DNA from: Solidesulfovibrio carbinolicus | Lineage (GTDB): Bacteria; Desulfobacterota; Desulfovibrionia; Desulfovibrionales; Desulfovibrionaceae | Length of the DNA: 64,000 nucleotides | NCBI RefSeq assembly: GCF_004135975.1 | Contig: NZ_CP026538.1 | Span: 2,046,001-2,110,000, forward strand | Direction: 5' to 3' | Part shown: positions 37,132 through 45,054 of the stretch, piece after piece | Layout: each line of letters begins with the position of its first letter | How positions within the stretch are numbered: the stretch's first letter is position 1 | Notes under the pieces: generated by a model | What the model saw: only the letters and a program-made list of their open reading frames with translations | Database searches by the model: none | Told to the model about the DNA's origin: nothing | Made by a program: the position numbers and the translations under genes

Positions 37132-38181
37132 ATGGACCCCGAAACCGCCGCCATAGTCGCCGCTTTGTCCGCCGCTCCCGACAGCCTGACCCTGGGCCGT
37201 GAGCTGGAGCGCATCCGCCGCTGCATCGCCGACCGGGCCGTATCCCAGGCCGACGCCCTGGAAACCGGGCGTTTGGCCAGCCAGTTCTATGACGCGTTTC
37301 TCGTGCGGGCGGTCGAACTGGCCCGGTCCGGGCCGCCGAAGTTTCCCGAGACGGCCGGTCCGTGCTGCCTGGCCGTGCTCGGCAGCCAGGGCCGGCGCGA
37401 GCAGTTCCTGGCCACGGACCAGGACAACGCCCTGATCCTAGGCGACGGCATCGACGAGGCGGCCCTGGCCGCCTTTGCCGCTCGGCTGGAACGCCTGCTG
37501 GCCGAGGCCGGCATGCCGCCGTGCCCCAAGGGTATCATGGCCGCCAATCCGGCCTGGCGACGGCCCCTTGCGAACTGGTTGGCGGCCGTGGACGCCGCCG
37601 CCGCCCGCCCGGATGAGGAGGCGGTGCTGTTCATTTCGCTTCTGGCCGACCTGCGTCCGGTCTGGGGCGAGACCTCCCTGGCCGCCGCCCTGGCTGAACG
37701 GGTGCGTCGCCGAGGCATGGAGTCGAGTCTGCTCACCCGTGGGCTGGCCCGGGAGGCCCTGCGTTTTGGGCCGCCGACGCGAATCTTCGGCCATCTGCCG
37801 AGCGGGCTTTTCGGCTTGGGCCACGGCAGCCTCGATCTCAAGGCCGCCGCCGTGTACCCGCTGGTCCTTGGCGTCAAGGCCCTGGCTCTGGAGGCCGGCA
37901 TCGCCGCGCCGGACACCCTGGGGCGGCTGGCCGGCCTGGTCGCGGCCGAGCGCCTGGAACCGGAATTGGCCGTCGCGTTGCAAGACGGCCTGGCCCGGGT
38001 CCAGTCCCTGCGCCTGTCCGCCCAGGCCACGGCCTGGAGCCGGGGGCAAATCGCCGACAACCGTCTGGTTCCCTCGCGCCTGTCCGCCCAGGCCCTGGCC
38101 GATCTCGACGCCGCCCTGCGCGCCGCCGGCCGGCTCTCCGAAATCCTCAAGCACCACTTCAGCCTGCACTGTCTGACCTGA
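37132..38181 (+). CDS. DUF294 putative nucleotidyltransferase
   Basis: GGGAG lies six bases before the ATG. The 349-residue protein contains the intact nucleotidyltransferase motif GSQGRREQFLATDQDNAL (about residues 82-99), as in GlnD-related domains: Gly-Ser, then the acidic pair in TDQDN. The C-terminal half is helical (DUF294_C). It lacks the cyclic-nucleotide and CBS domains normally fused to this enzyme; these are found, with a decayed transferase domain, in the protein encoded next. The pair therefore looks like a split regulator, perhaps modifying the acetate symporter or a partner by nucleotidylation. That role is inferred. Confidence 0.8.
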   Translation: MDPETAAIVAALSAAPDSLTLGRELERIRRCIADRAVSQADALETGRLASQFYDAFLVRAVELARSGPPKFPETAGPCCLAVLGSQGRREQFLATDQDNALILGDGIDEAALAAFAARLERLLAEAGMPPCPKGIMAANPAWRRPLANWLAAVDAAAARPDEEAVLFISLLADLRPVWGETSLAAALAERVRRRGMESSLLTRGLAREALRFGPPTRIFGHLPSGLFGLGHGSLDLKAAAVYPLVLGVKALALEAGIAAPDTLGRLAGLVAAERLEPELAVALQDGLARVQSLRLSAQATAWSRGQIADNRLVPSRLSAQALADLDAALRAAGRLSEILKHHFSLHCLT

Positions 38182-38195
38182 CCCCGGAGGCCGCC

Positions 38196-40043
38196 ATGTC
38201 CCTGCCCGATCCCTCGCGCCAACCCGATGCCGTGGCCGCCTTCCTCGCCGTGGCGCCGCCCTTTGACCGGCTGCCGCCAGACGAACGGGCCATCCTGGCC
38301 GCCGCCGGCCGGGTGGAGCTGTTTCTTGAAGGCGAGACCATCGCCGAGGCCGACGGCCAAATCGAGCCGGCCGTATGCTGCATCCAGCGCGGTGCGGTGG
38401 TGTTTGTCGGCCAGGGTGACGCCCCGGGGCTGGCCGACGCGCGTGGAGAAGGGGAGTGTTTCGGCCTTGGCGGCGCGCTACCCGGCGCATCGGACGGCTA
38501 CCGGGCCGTGGCCGCCAGCGACGCGTTTTTGGTGCGCTTGCCCGGCGCTGCCTATGCCGCCATGGCCAGGCGGCATCCCTTTGTGGCCGCCTATTTCGCC
38601 AACTGCCTGGACAAGCAAGCCTGCCGGACCCACGACGGCCTGGGGCTGGACGCGGCCGAGGCCGACGGGGACTACCTCTTCACCCGGCTGGCCGGGGAGG
38701 TGGCCTCGCCGGGCATCGTGTCCGTGCCCCGGGGCACGGATCTGCCGACCACGGCCCGGGTCATGGAGGAAGCCGGAGTTGGTTCGGTGCTCGTGCGCGA
38801 GGCTTCGGGCACGGTCATCGGCATCGTCACCGATCGCGACCTGCGCCGGGCCGTGGCCCGGGGCATGGGCCTTGCCGCTCCGGTCGAGACGCTTATGTCC
38901 ACGCCCGTGGCCGCCATTGACGCGGCCACGCCCTGTTTTGAGGCCCTAAGCCGCATGACCGAGGCCGGCATCCGCCATCTGCTGGTGACCAGGGACGGGG
39001 AGCCGGCCGGGCTGGTCACGGCCAATGACCTGCTCCTGGCCCACGGACGTTCGCCCATGGCCCTCTTGCGGGCCATCCGCCGGGCGGCCTGCCTGGACGA
39101 CCTTGTGGCCCTGTCCCATCGGGCCGGCCCCCTGGCCGCCGCCCTGGCCGCGCGCGGGGCCGGGGCGGCCACGGTGGGCGGCATCCTGGCCATGACCGCC
39201 CAGGGCCTGCTTGGGCGGCTGGTGGAGCTGGCCGAGCGGCGTTTCGGCCCGCCGCCGGGCAAATGGTGCTGGCTGCTCCTGGGGCCGGCCGCCCGGCGCG
39301 AGCTTTTGCCCGGCCAGGGCCTGGACGCCGTCGTGGCCATCGACTGCGGCGGGGACGATATCCTGGAGCGGGCCATGGACACCTACTGCCGGGCCGTGCT
39401 GCCGGCCTTGGCCGAGGAATTGGCCGCCTGCCGCCTGGGCGGCGGCCGGCTCCTGGGGCCGGTGCGGCTCTCCGGCCTAGTCGCCCTGGCCGCCCAGGGC
39501 CGCGACCTGGACGGCCTGGACCTGCTGCCGGCCGTGGGCGGGGCCGGAACGATGGACGCGGTCCGGCAACGGCTGGCCACGGATCGGCCGGACCCGGGCT
39601 TGCTGCTGTCCGCCTTGAGCGCGGTGGTGGCCCGGCCCACGCCCCTTGGCGTGCATCAGGGCAAGCTGGCCGAGCGAGCCGGGGGCTTTGCCCCGGCCTT
39701 TGATCTCGACGGACGCGGCAGCGGGGCGGTTGTGGCCATGACCCGACTGGCGGCGGCCTTTCACGGACTGCCGCAACTCGGTACTGTCAGGCGTCTGGCC
39801 GCCCTGGCCACCGGGGGCCATCTGCCCGAGAGCGTGGCCCAAAACGCCGGCCAGGCCTGGGCGTTTTTCGAGGGCGAACGTCTGGCCGCCCGGCTGGCCG
39901 GCCAGGCCGACCCCGATGTCGTGGCCCGGCCGGGGACGCTCTCCGCCCGGAAACGCCAGGAATGCCGGGCCGCCTTTGCCGCCGTGGAGGCCCTGCGACA
40001 GGCCCTGGCCGGGATGCTTGCCGGGATGGAGGCCGGGCAATGA
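38196..40043 (+). CDS. cNMP-binding/CBS-pair/DUF294-like regulatory protein
   Basis: Domains in order: a cyclic-nucleotide-binding domain (about 20-140), two CBS repeats (about 165-285: VLVREASGTVIGIVTDRDLRRAV and HLLVTRDGEPAGLVTANDLL), then a DUF294-type nucleotidyltransferase and C-terminal helical domain. The transferase motif has decayed: where active members read GSxGRxE...TDQDNAL, this one reads GPAARRELLPGQGLDAVV, losing the catalytic acids. It probably senses nucleotides and regulates the active DUF294 protein encoded 14 bases upstream. CGGAGG precedes the start. The stop overlaps the exonuclease ATG (ATGA). Confidence 0.85.
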   Translation: MSLPDPSRQPDAVAAFLAVAPPFDRLPPDERAILAAAGRVELFLEGETIAEADGQIEPAVCCIQRGAVVFVGQGDAPGLADARGEGECFGLGGALPGASDGYRAVAASDAFLVRLPGAAYAAMARRHPFVAAYFANCLDKQACRTHDGLGLDAAEADGDYLFTRLAGEVASPGIVSVPRGTDLPTTARVMEEAGVGSVLVREASGTVIGIVTDRDLRRAVARGMGLAAPVETLMSTPVAAIDAATPCFEALSRMTEAGIRHLLVTRDGEPAGLVTANDLLLAHGRSPMALLRAIRRAACLDDLVALSHRAGPLAAALAARGAGAATVGGILAMTAQGLLGRLVELAERRFGPPPGKWCWLLLGPAARRELLPGQGLDAVVAIDCGGDDILERAMDTYCRAVLPALAEELAACRLGGGRLLGPVRLSGLVALAAQGRDLDGLDLLPAVGGAGTMDAVRQRLATDRPDPGLLLSALSAVVARPTPLGVHQGKLAERAGGFAPAFDLDGRGSGAVVAMTRLAAAFHGLPQLGTVRRLAALATGGHLPESVAQNAGQAWAFFEGERLAARLAGQADPDVVARPGTLSARKRQECRAAFAAVEALRQALAGMLAGMEAGQ

Positions 40044-40768
40044 GCCGGTTTCTGGCCGGTCTTTGGGAGCGCCTGGGCCGCCCCTTTGTCCGGCCCCCGG
40101 TCCATCCGGCCCTGGCCGCCCACCGAGCCGCCCAGGCCGGGCGCGAGGCCGGGGCGCGGCTGGGCAACCTCGAATTCGTGGTTCTCGACACCGAACTCAC
40201 CGGTTTTGACCCCAAACGCGACGCCGTCGTGTCCGTGGCCGCCGTGCGCTTGCGGGGCCTTTCCATCATGGCCGGCGAGACCTTCGCCGCCTTGACCCGG
40301 CCGCCGCGCGACGTGCCCCGCCAGTCGTCCCTGGTCCATGGCCTGACGGCCTCGGCCCTCAGTAAAGCCGCCGGCCTGGATGAGGTCCTGGCCGGCCTTC
40401 TGGATTTCATCGGTCCGGCTGTGGTCGTCGGCCACCATGTCGATCTGGACATGGGGTTTTTAAACGCCGCCAGCCGCCGTTTCTTTGGCGGGGATCTGGC
40501 CGCGCCCTGCATCGATACCCTGCGCCTGGCCATGGCTTACGAGGAAAAGCGTCTTTCCCCGGGGGGCGGTGCCGGGCTGGAACACGCCGCGTTTGATCTG
40601 GCAAGCCTTTGCCGTCGCTACGGCCTGCCCGAGTTCGCCGCCCATGACGCCCGCCACGACGCCCTGGCCGCCGCTTATCTCTTTGTCTACCTGGCCAAGA
40701 AACTCGGTCGGGGCAGGGCGTTGACCCTGGCCGACCTGTGGCGTGCCGGCAGGCATTGGTGGATGTAG
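40040..40768 (+). CDS. DnaQ-type 3'-5' exonuclease
   Basis: The 242-residue protein has the three exonuclease motifs: ExoI VLDTELTG (Asp, Glu), ExoII GHHVDLDMGFL and ExoIII AHDARHDALAAAYL, with the HxxxxxD spacing of the DEDDh branch. It resembles the PolC/DnaQ proofreading domain but is encoded alone and coupled to the CBS/cNMP protein by a four-base overlap. Such stand-alone copies are common in actP operons; whether they degrade DNA or a small RNA or nucleotide signal is not known. A linkage to nucleotide signalling would fit the neighbours. Confidence 0.88.
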   Translation: MSRFLAGLWERLGRPFVRPPVHPALAAHRAAQAGREAGARLGNLEFVVLDTELTGFDPKRDAVVSVAAVRLRGLSIMAGETFAALTRPPRDVPRQSSLVHGLTASALSKAAGLDEVLAGLLDFIGPAVVVGHHVDLDMGFLNAASRRFFGGDLAAPCIDTLRLAMAYEEKRLSPGGGAGLEHAAFDLASLCRRYGLPEFAAHDARHDALAAAYLFVYLAKKLGRGRALTLADLWRAGRHWWM

Positions 40769-40794
40769 ATTTTGACCGGAAACTAAAAAAAGGG

Positions 40795-40845
40795 TTGACG
40801 AGGCAGGGCAGAGTCTCTAAATAGGAATCAACAGCAACTAGGAAT
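40795..40845 (+). promoter_or_regulatory. perR-rbr-rdl promoter with direct repeats
   Basis: TTGACG (40795-40800), 17 bases, TAAATA (40818-40823). TAGGAAT occurs at 40822-40828 and again at 40839-40845, 17 bases apart, overlapping the -10 and start site; a position suited to autorepression by PerR. Confidence 0.6.
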
Positions 40846-40852
40846 AAGACTT

Positions 40853-41272
40853 ATGCAGATCGACGCCCTCAAAAAACTGTTCGCCCAAAGCGGCCTCAAG
40901 TTTACCAACCAACGGTATCTGGTATACAAGGCCATGGTCGAGGCCCGGGATCATCCCTCGGCCGAGACGGTCTGGCGACGGGTTCGGGAGTCGGCTCCGG
41001 CCATTTCCCTGGATACGGTCTACCGCACCCTGGCGTCGCTGGAGGCGCGGGGGCTGGTGACCCGGGTGCCGGGCGGGAGCGAGGAAAGCCGCTTCGACGG
41101 GGACGCGTCGCCCCATCACCACTTGGTGTGCTTGCAGTGCGGGGGTATCGAAGATTTCGTCATGCCCGGAGCCGGGCTGGCAGATCTGCCGCCGGAAGTG
41201 GCGGCCTGGGGCCGTGTGCGCGACGCCCAGGTGCTGGTTCGCGGTGTGTGTCGCCGTTGCCTTGGCTTGTGA
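40853..41272 (+). CDS. perR: PerR/Fur-family peroxide-responsive repressor
   Basis: The 139-residue protein has the Fur winged helix (LKFTNQRYLVYKAM, TVYRTLASLEARGLV) and the dimer domain with HHHLVCLQC and a second pair CRRC giving the structural zinc site. Regulatory ligands include the conserved His-rich SPHHH. Placement ahead of rubrerythrin and the rubredoxin-like gene identifies it as the PerR type rather than the iron-uptake Fur. It should repress its own operon until peroxide oxidises its iron-binding histidines. The ATG follows AGGAATAAGACTT. Confidence 0.9.
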   Translation: MQIDALKKLFAQSGLKFTNQRYLVYKAMVEARDHPSAETVWRRVRESAPAISLDTVYRTLASLEARGLVTRVPGGSEESRFDGDASPHHHLVCLQCGGIEDFVMPGAGLADLPPEVAAWGRVRDAQVLVRGVCRRCLGL

Positions 41273-41307
41273 AAACAATCAACCCAACTCAATACAAGGA
41301 GCCAATG

Positions 41308-41802
41308 ATGTCCAAGACCATGAACAATCTGCAGGAAGCTTTTGCCGGCGAGTCCCAGGCCAACCGCAAGTATCTCGCCTTTGCCGCCCAGGCGGAAAAA
41401 GACGGCATGATCGGCGTGGCCAAGCTGTTCAAGGCCGCCGCCGCCGCCGAGACCGTCCACGCCCACACCCATCTGCGCAACATGAAGGGTATCGGCACCA
41501 CTGCCGAGAACCTCAAGGCCGCCATCGAGGGCGAGACCCACGAATTCAAGAGCATGTACCCGGCCATGATCGAGGAAGCCAAGGCCGAGGGCGACAAGGC
41601 GGCCGAGCGCGGCTTCACCTTTGCCAACGCCGTCGAGCAGCTCCACGCCGAGCTCTATTCCGCCGCCGCCAAGGACCCCGCCGGCTATCCCGTCGAGGAT
41701 TGGTACGTCTGCTCGGTGTGCGGCTACACCATCGCCGGCGCGGCTCCCGAGAAGTGCCCGGTCTGCCAGGCCCTGGCCAAGGCGTTTTTCAAGGTCGACT
41801 AG
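41308..41802 (+). CDS. rbr: Rubrerythrin
   Basis: Two adjacent ATGs exist; the second (41308) is six bases from AAGGAG and is preferred. The 164-residue protein has a four-helix diiron domain (EAFAGESQANRKYLAFA, AAAETVHAHTH, IEGETHEF, QLHAELY) and a C-terminal rubredoxin-like domain CSVCGY...CPVC. Rubrerythrin reduces hydrogen peroxide to water in the cytoplasm of anaerobes, using electrons from rubredoxin. It is the middle gene of the perR-rbr-rdl operon, 35 bases behind perR. Confidence 0.96.
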   Translation: MSKTMNNLQEAFAGESQANRKYLAFAAQAEKDGMIGVAKLFKAAAAAETVHAHTHLRNMKGIGTTAENLKAAIEGETHEFKSMYPAMIEEAKAEGDKAAERGFTFANAVEQLHAELYSAAAKDPAGYPVEDWYVCSVCGYTIAGAAPEKCPVCQALAKAFFKVD

Positions 41803-41811
41803 TGTTGCGCC

Positions 41812-41841
41812 TCTTAAAAAGTACGAGCGTATTTTTTAAGA
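41812..41841. repeat. AT-rich inverted repeat between rbr and rdl
   Basis: TCTTAAAAAGTAC and GTATTTTTTAAGA pair over GAGC with one G-T pair. The following sequence is purine-rich, so it is not a standard terminator; it could stabilise the rbr mRNA end or partly stop transcription before rdl. Confidence 0.5.
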
Positions 41842-41946
41842 AAAGGATTGGATTTCGTCTGTAGTCCACGAAGCAACGATTCCCTTTTCGTGGATGCGAC
41901 ACGAGCCTGGCCGGGGCGCTCGGCGTCCCGGGACAAAGGAGCGAGC

Positions 41947-42162
41947 ATGTCCGCGCCTGAGAACATGTGGCAGTGCCAGACCACCAATTGCGGGTACATT
42001 TACGATCCCGACCGGGGGGACCGTAAAGGCAAGATTCCGGCCGGAACGTCCTTCGAAGACCTTCCCGAGGGTTGGAAATGCCCTATCTGCGGCGGCGGAA
42101 AGAAGTGCTTCCGTCCCCTGGCCGGCCCCGGCTCGACCAAGGAAGTCAAATGTCCCGTCTGA
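41947..42162 (+). CDS. rdl: Rubredoxin-like protein Rdl
   Basis: AAAGGAG precedes the ATG. The 71-residue protein has the rubredoxin fold ([29 protein letters not shown]) but the first ligand pair is spaced CQTTNC, four residues between cysteines instead of two. This is the diagnostic difference of Rdl from normal rubredoxin and should alter the iron site's potential. A C-terminal extension carries two more cysteines. It presumably passes electrons to rubrerythrin. Two terminators follow. Confidence 0.92.
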   Translation: MSAPENMWQCQTTNCGYIYDPDRGDRKGKIPAGTSFEDLPEGWKCPICGGGKKCFRPLAGPGSTKEVKCPV

Positions 42163-42167
42163 CGACC

Positions 42168-42190
42168 GGGCGGCCCTTTTCGGGCCGCCC
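42168..42190 (+). terminator. First hairpin after rdl
   Basis: GGGCGGCCC-TTTTC-GGGCCGCCC; only a weak T tract (GTCTT) follows. A second small hairpin AGCCCC-GCAA-GGGGCT lies at about 42205-42220. Confidence 0.55.
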
Positions 42191-42230
42191 GTCTTGGACT
42201 CCCAAGCCCCGCAAGGGGCTCAGACCACTG

Positions 42231-42270
42231 ACAAACCCCCTTCAGCAAATACGGAGGGGGTTTGTTTTTT
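42231..42270 (+). terminator. Strong terminator after rdl
   Basis: ACAAACCCCCTT pairs with AGGGGGTTTGT and is followed by seven T. Confidence 0.8.
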
Positions 42271-42280
42271 TCTGCGGCTG

Positions 42281-42676
42281 TTAAGCACAGACGAAGGAAA
42301 AGTATCTTGGTAAAAAGAAAGACGCGATTCGACAATATAAGATAGCCGTCCAGGACGCACCACCTCCGACTGGGGGCTTTCTCCCCCCTCTGGAGAGGTA
42401 CAAAGCGATCTTTTTCATGTTGAAGACAGCAGCACAGAGTAGACATTGTTCGCGTATCTTCGACAGACCTCGCATTTTCGCGTATCTGTGTCCTTGCAAT
42501 TCCTTAGAATCGGCGGAGCTTCTCTCTACTGTTTCCTTTCTTTTTGCGTAAAGCATTTTCCTCGTGAGGCCACTGCACAATTCTTTGAGGTCCCTGAATT
42601 CCGTCTTTCTGGTCTTTTTCGAGGGTAAGATCGGCAGTTTTACGTGATTTTCCGCCGGACTCAGGCTGTTTTCCAC
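42281..42676 (-). pseudogene. IS1182-type transposase remnant (C-terminal part)
   Basis: Residues about 43-95 of this frame read KRKETVERSSADSKELQGHR then RYAKMRGLSKIREQCLLCA, a clear match to the end of IS1182-family transposases (usual ...RKETVERSFADAKE...GHRYARFRGL...VREQCLL). The sequences before and after do not match the family, so this is an eroded fragment. The stretch has noticeably lower GC than the genes on either side. No catalytic DDE triad is complete here. Confidence 0.7.
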
Positions 42677-42716
42677 CTTCTTCGGCAGCTTTCGCCGCCA
42701 AAGGAGGCACTTATAC

Positions 42717-42783
42717 TCAACAGGCTGCCTTTAGTACGGCTTTTTTCAGGTTGAAAGCCATGGCGTTGAGGAGAAACTCCAGC
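42717..42783 (-). pseudogene. Second transposase C-terminal fragment, cut by the IS66 element
   Basis: Read on the minus strand the stretch encodes LEFLLNAMAFNLKKAVLKA and a stop, the kind of hydrophobic-basic end found on IS1182/IS5-type transposases. It stops exactly at the left inverted repeat of the IS66 element, so that insertion removed the rest. Too short to assign the family with certainty. Confidence 0.5.
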
Positions 42784-42845
42784 GTAAGCGCAAAGTGCTC
42801 CCCACCTTCACGGCGGTCCGTCTACGGGCTATGAGGGTTTGCCGG

Positions 42846-44540
42846 CTAAGCCGAGATGGTCTTTGAATCGAGATGCTGGGGCAGCAGGGCCCGGAAATCG
42901 TCCTGGGACTTGGCCAGTGGCAGCTTTTCAAAGAGGAAGTGGAGATAGCGCAGCGGCTCCAGGTCGTTGGCCTTGGCGGTCTCGATGAGGCTATAGAGGG
43001 CAGCGCTGGCGGCCGCGCCAGCGGGAGAGCCGGAGAAGAGCCAGTTTTTCCGGCCCACGGCAAAGGGGCGGATGGCGTTCTCGGCCAGGTTGTTGTCGGG
43101 GCGCAGGTGCCCGTCCTTGAGGTAAACGGCGACGCGGTCCCACTGCCCCAGGGCATAGGCAATGGCTTTTCCGAGCAGGCTCTTGGGCGGCGTGGTCTTC
43201 TCCCGCTCCAGGAGCAACGCCTTGATCCTGGCCATGATCGGCGTGGCCTTGGCCTGGCGCATGGCATGGACCTGGTCGGCGTCGCATTTCGCGTCCTGGG
43301 CCTGCTTTTCCAGGTGATAGAGCTTGCCGATGAGGTCAACGACGGTCTGGGCCGTGCCTCCGGAGCTTTTTTTCGAGCCGGCCTTGAGCGCTTCCACGAA
43401 TTTTCGGCGCACGTGGGCCAGGCAGCCGACGTGGATGATCCCCTCGCGCTCGCCCAGGGCGTTGTAGCCGGCGAAGCCGTCGGTTTGGAGGTAGCCCTGG
43501 AAATCGCCGACGAGTTCCTCGGCCACCTGTCCGGATCGGGTGGGCGCGTAGTGAAAAAGGACTGCCGGGTGCTCGGGTGGTCCTCCCCGAACCAGCCACA
43601 TATAGGACGGGCTGGTGTTGGCCCGACCTACTTCGCCCAAGACTTGGACGACGGTTTCGTCCAAGTTGATGATTGGCCCGGAGCGACTCTCCTCGGAGAG
43701 CAAGCCGACGAGGGGCTGACAGGCCCGGGCCACCTGGAGAGCCCAGCCGCACATGGTTGCCCGGGAGATGTCCAGGCCCAGACGCTCAAATATGCGTTCC
43801 TGGCGGTAGAACGGCAGACCATCGACGAACTTCGAGGCCAGCACATAAGCCACCAGTCCCGGGGTGGCCAGCCCTTGGGGGATAAGCTGCGGGGGCATGG
43901 GCGCGGTTTTGACCGTCGGACCGTCGTCCTCGGTGCCCTCGCAGGCCCGACAAGCGTACTTGGGCCGGATGTGGCGGATAACCTGTATGGTGGCCGGGAT
44001 GAAGTCGAGCTTCTCGGAGACTTCCTCGCCGATGCGAGTGAGTTCGCAGCCGCAGGGACAGACCTTGTCCGCTTCAGGAATGTCGTGAACGACCTCGACG
44101 CGGGGAAATTCCTGAGGAATCGGACGGCGGCCGGTCTTTTTGCGGGCGTGGGCGGCGACGGCAACCTCCCCGCTTTCAATGGCTTCGGACTGCTCTCCGG
44201 CCACCGCCTCGGCTTCGTCGAAAAGGGAGTACTGCATTTCCTTGGTCGTGGGCTTGGCCTGGCGTTCCGACTTGGCCAAATGGAGAATCGCCTTGAGCAG
44301 GCGGACCTGCTCCTCCAGTTGGGCGATGTAGCTGGCCTTGTCGACGAGGAGTTCCTTGAGCGCGGCGGGATCGTTGGGCAGGGAAGCGATGCCTCTCCAG
44401 TCGCTTTTGCCAGAGACAAAATCCGTTGTTATCCCAATACAAAATCTTGATGATGCTGCGGTCTCGGTTGCAAAAGGCGAACAAATGTCCGGAAAAGACG
44501 TCCATCTCCAGATGCTCAGCCACCAGCAGCGACAACCCAT
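42846..44540 (-). CDS. tnpC: IS66-family transposase TnpC, 5' end lost
   Basis: Family similarity begins at LPNDPAALKELLVDKASYIA (44381) and continues to the stop, about 511 residues. It includes a leucine-zipper-like N-terminal helix, a zinc-ribbon-like CPCGCE...CRAC, INLDETVVQVL (catalytic Asp), DGFAGYNAL and the DDE glutamate region RPDNNLAENAIRPFAVGRKNW. The 53 codons between the in-frame ATG at 44540 and 44381 belong to tnpB read in another frame, so the native start has been deleted. Whether the protein is made from the ATG at 44540, which has no ribosome-binding site, is doubtful. Confidence 0.8.
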   Translation of the reverse strand: MGCRCWWLSIWRWTSFPDICSPFATETAASSRFCIGITTDFVSGKSDWRGIASLPNDPAALKELLVDKASYIAQLEEQVRLLKAILHLAKSERQAKPTTKEMQYSLFDEAEAVAGEQSEAIESGEVAVAAHARKKTGRRPIPQEFPRVEVVHDIPEADKVCPCGCELTRIGEEVSEKLDFIPATIQVIRHIRPKYACRACEGTEDDGPTVKTAPMPPQLIPQGLATPGLVAYVLASKFVDGLPFYRQERIFERLGLDISRATMCGWALQVARACQPLVGLLSEESRSGPIINLDETVVQVLGEVGRANTSPSYMWLVRGGPPEHPAVLFHYAPTRSGQVAEELVGDFQGYLQTDGFAGYNALGEREGIIHVGCLAHVRRKFVEALKAGSKKSSGGTAQTVVDLIGKLYHLEKQAQDAKCDADQVHAMRQAKATPIMARIKALLLEREKTTPPKSLLGKAIAYALGQWDRVAVYLKDGHLRPDNNLAENAIRPFAVGRKNWLFSGSPAGAAASAALYSLIETAKANDLEPLRYLHFLFEKLPLAKSQDDFRALLPQHLDSKTISA

Positions 44541-44610
44541 TGATGGCCTTACGCATGTCGGTCGTTCCCAGCACCAGGTAGACCTTGGCGCCCGGGCCGA
44601 GGATGTTCAC
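44176..44610 (-). pseudogene. tnpB: IS66 TnpB, truncated and fused out of frame
   Basis: The GTG start overlaps the tnpA stop (GTGA). Residues 1-76 are typical TnpB: LVLGTTDMRKAINGLSLLV, FSGHLFAFCNRDRSIIKILY, GFCLWQKRLERHRF. After Phe76 (44383) similarity ends abruptly and the frame runs through tnpC sequence in the wrong phase to 44176. The missing end is normally about 35-40 residues including ELAWLLDG. A deletion that joined tnpB codon 76 to tnpC is the simplest explanation. Confidence 0.75.
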
Positions 44611-44978
44611 GCCGAGCGCTCCATCCCGGCCAGGACATCAAGCAACCTTCGCAGTACTGGCGCGGCAAAATCTTCGGCGATATCCACCTGGAATCGTTCG
44701 CCCACGTGCAGGCGCAGGGGAACACGGCCAGGACGAACGTCGGACAAGGCGGAGGCCAGTTGCTGCGGGGCGACGGCCACGACGACCGGCACGGCATCCC
44801 GGCTGTCCTGCTCACGGACAAGTCGACGCACCCAATGTCCCAAGGAGCTTGCCGAAACACCAGCGCGACGGCAATACGCCGTCCGACTCAACCCGCTTTC
44901 ACGCCACGCGGCCACCTGCTCCCGCCAGTAACCCAGCTTCGCCGCTGATGTTCGACGCTTCCTGTTGCTCTCCGACAT
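44607..44978 (-). CDS. tnpA: IS66-family accessory protein TnpA
   Basis: The start at MSESNRKRR is chosen three codons inside a longer frame. The 123-residue protein has the helix-turn-helix expected of IS66 TnpA (YWREQVAAWRESGLSRTAYCRRAGVSASSLGHWVRRL) and a C-terminal DNA-binding-like tail. TnpA is needed with TnpB and TnpC for IS66 transposition. It lies 76 bases inside the right inverted repeat and overlaps tnpB by four bases. Confidence 0.85.
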   Translation of the reverse strand: MSESNRKRRTSAAKLGYWREQVAAWRESGLSRTAYCRRAGVSASSLGHWVRRLVREQDSRDAVPVVVAVAPQQLASALSDVRPGRVPLRLHVGERFQVDIAEDFAAPVLRRLLDVLAGMERSA

Positions 44979-45054
44979 CCTTGCCACTCCTTGCTGGAGG
45001 CAAGAATGCCAGAGACAAAGGGGGGCCGGTAGAAGGGGCGAAATTTGCGCTTAC

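Larger units (their letters stand above)
42784..45054 (-). mobile_element. IS66-family insertion sequence, 2,271 bp, likely defective
   Basis: Both ends carry the IS66 terminal inverted repeat: GTAAGCGCAAA at 42784 and its complement TTTGCGCTTAC ending at 45054, with partial similarity over about 26 bases. Inside lie tnpA, tnpB and tnpC on the minus strand. The eight bases outside each end differ (ACTCCAGC and GACGAAAC), so the target duplication expected of a simple IS66 insertion is absent; the left flank is one transposase fragment and the right flank another, so rearrangement followed. The element is about 0.2 kb shorter than typical and has a lesion at the tnpB/tnpC junction. Confidence 0.88.
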
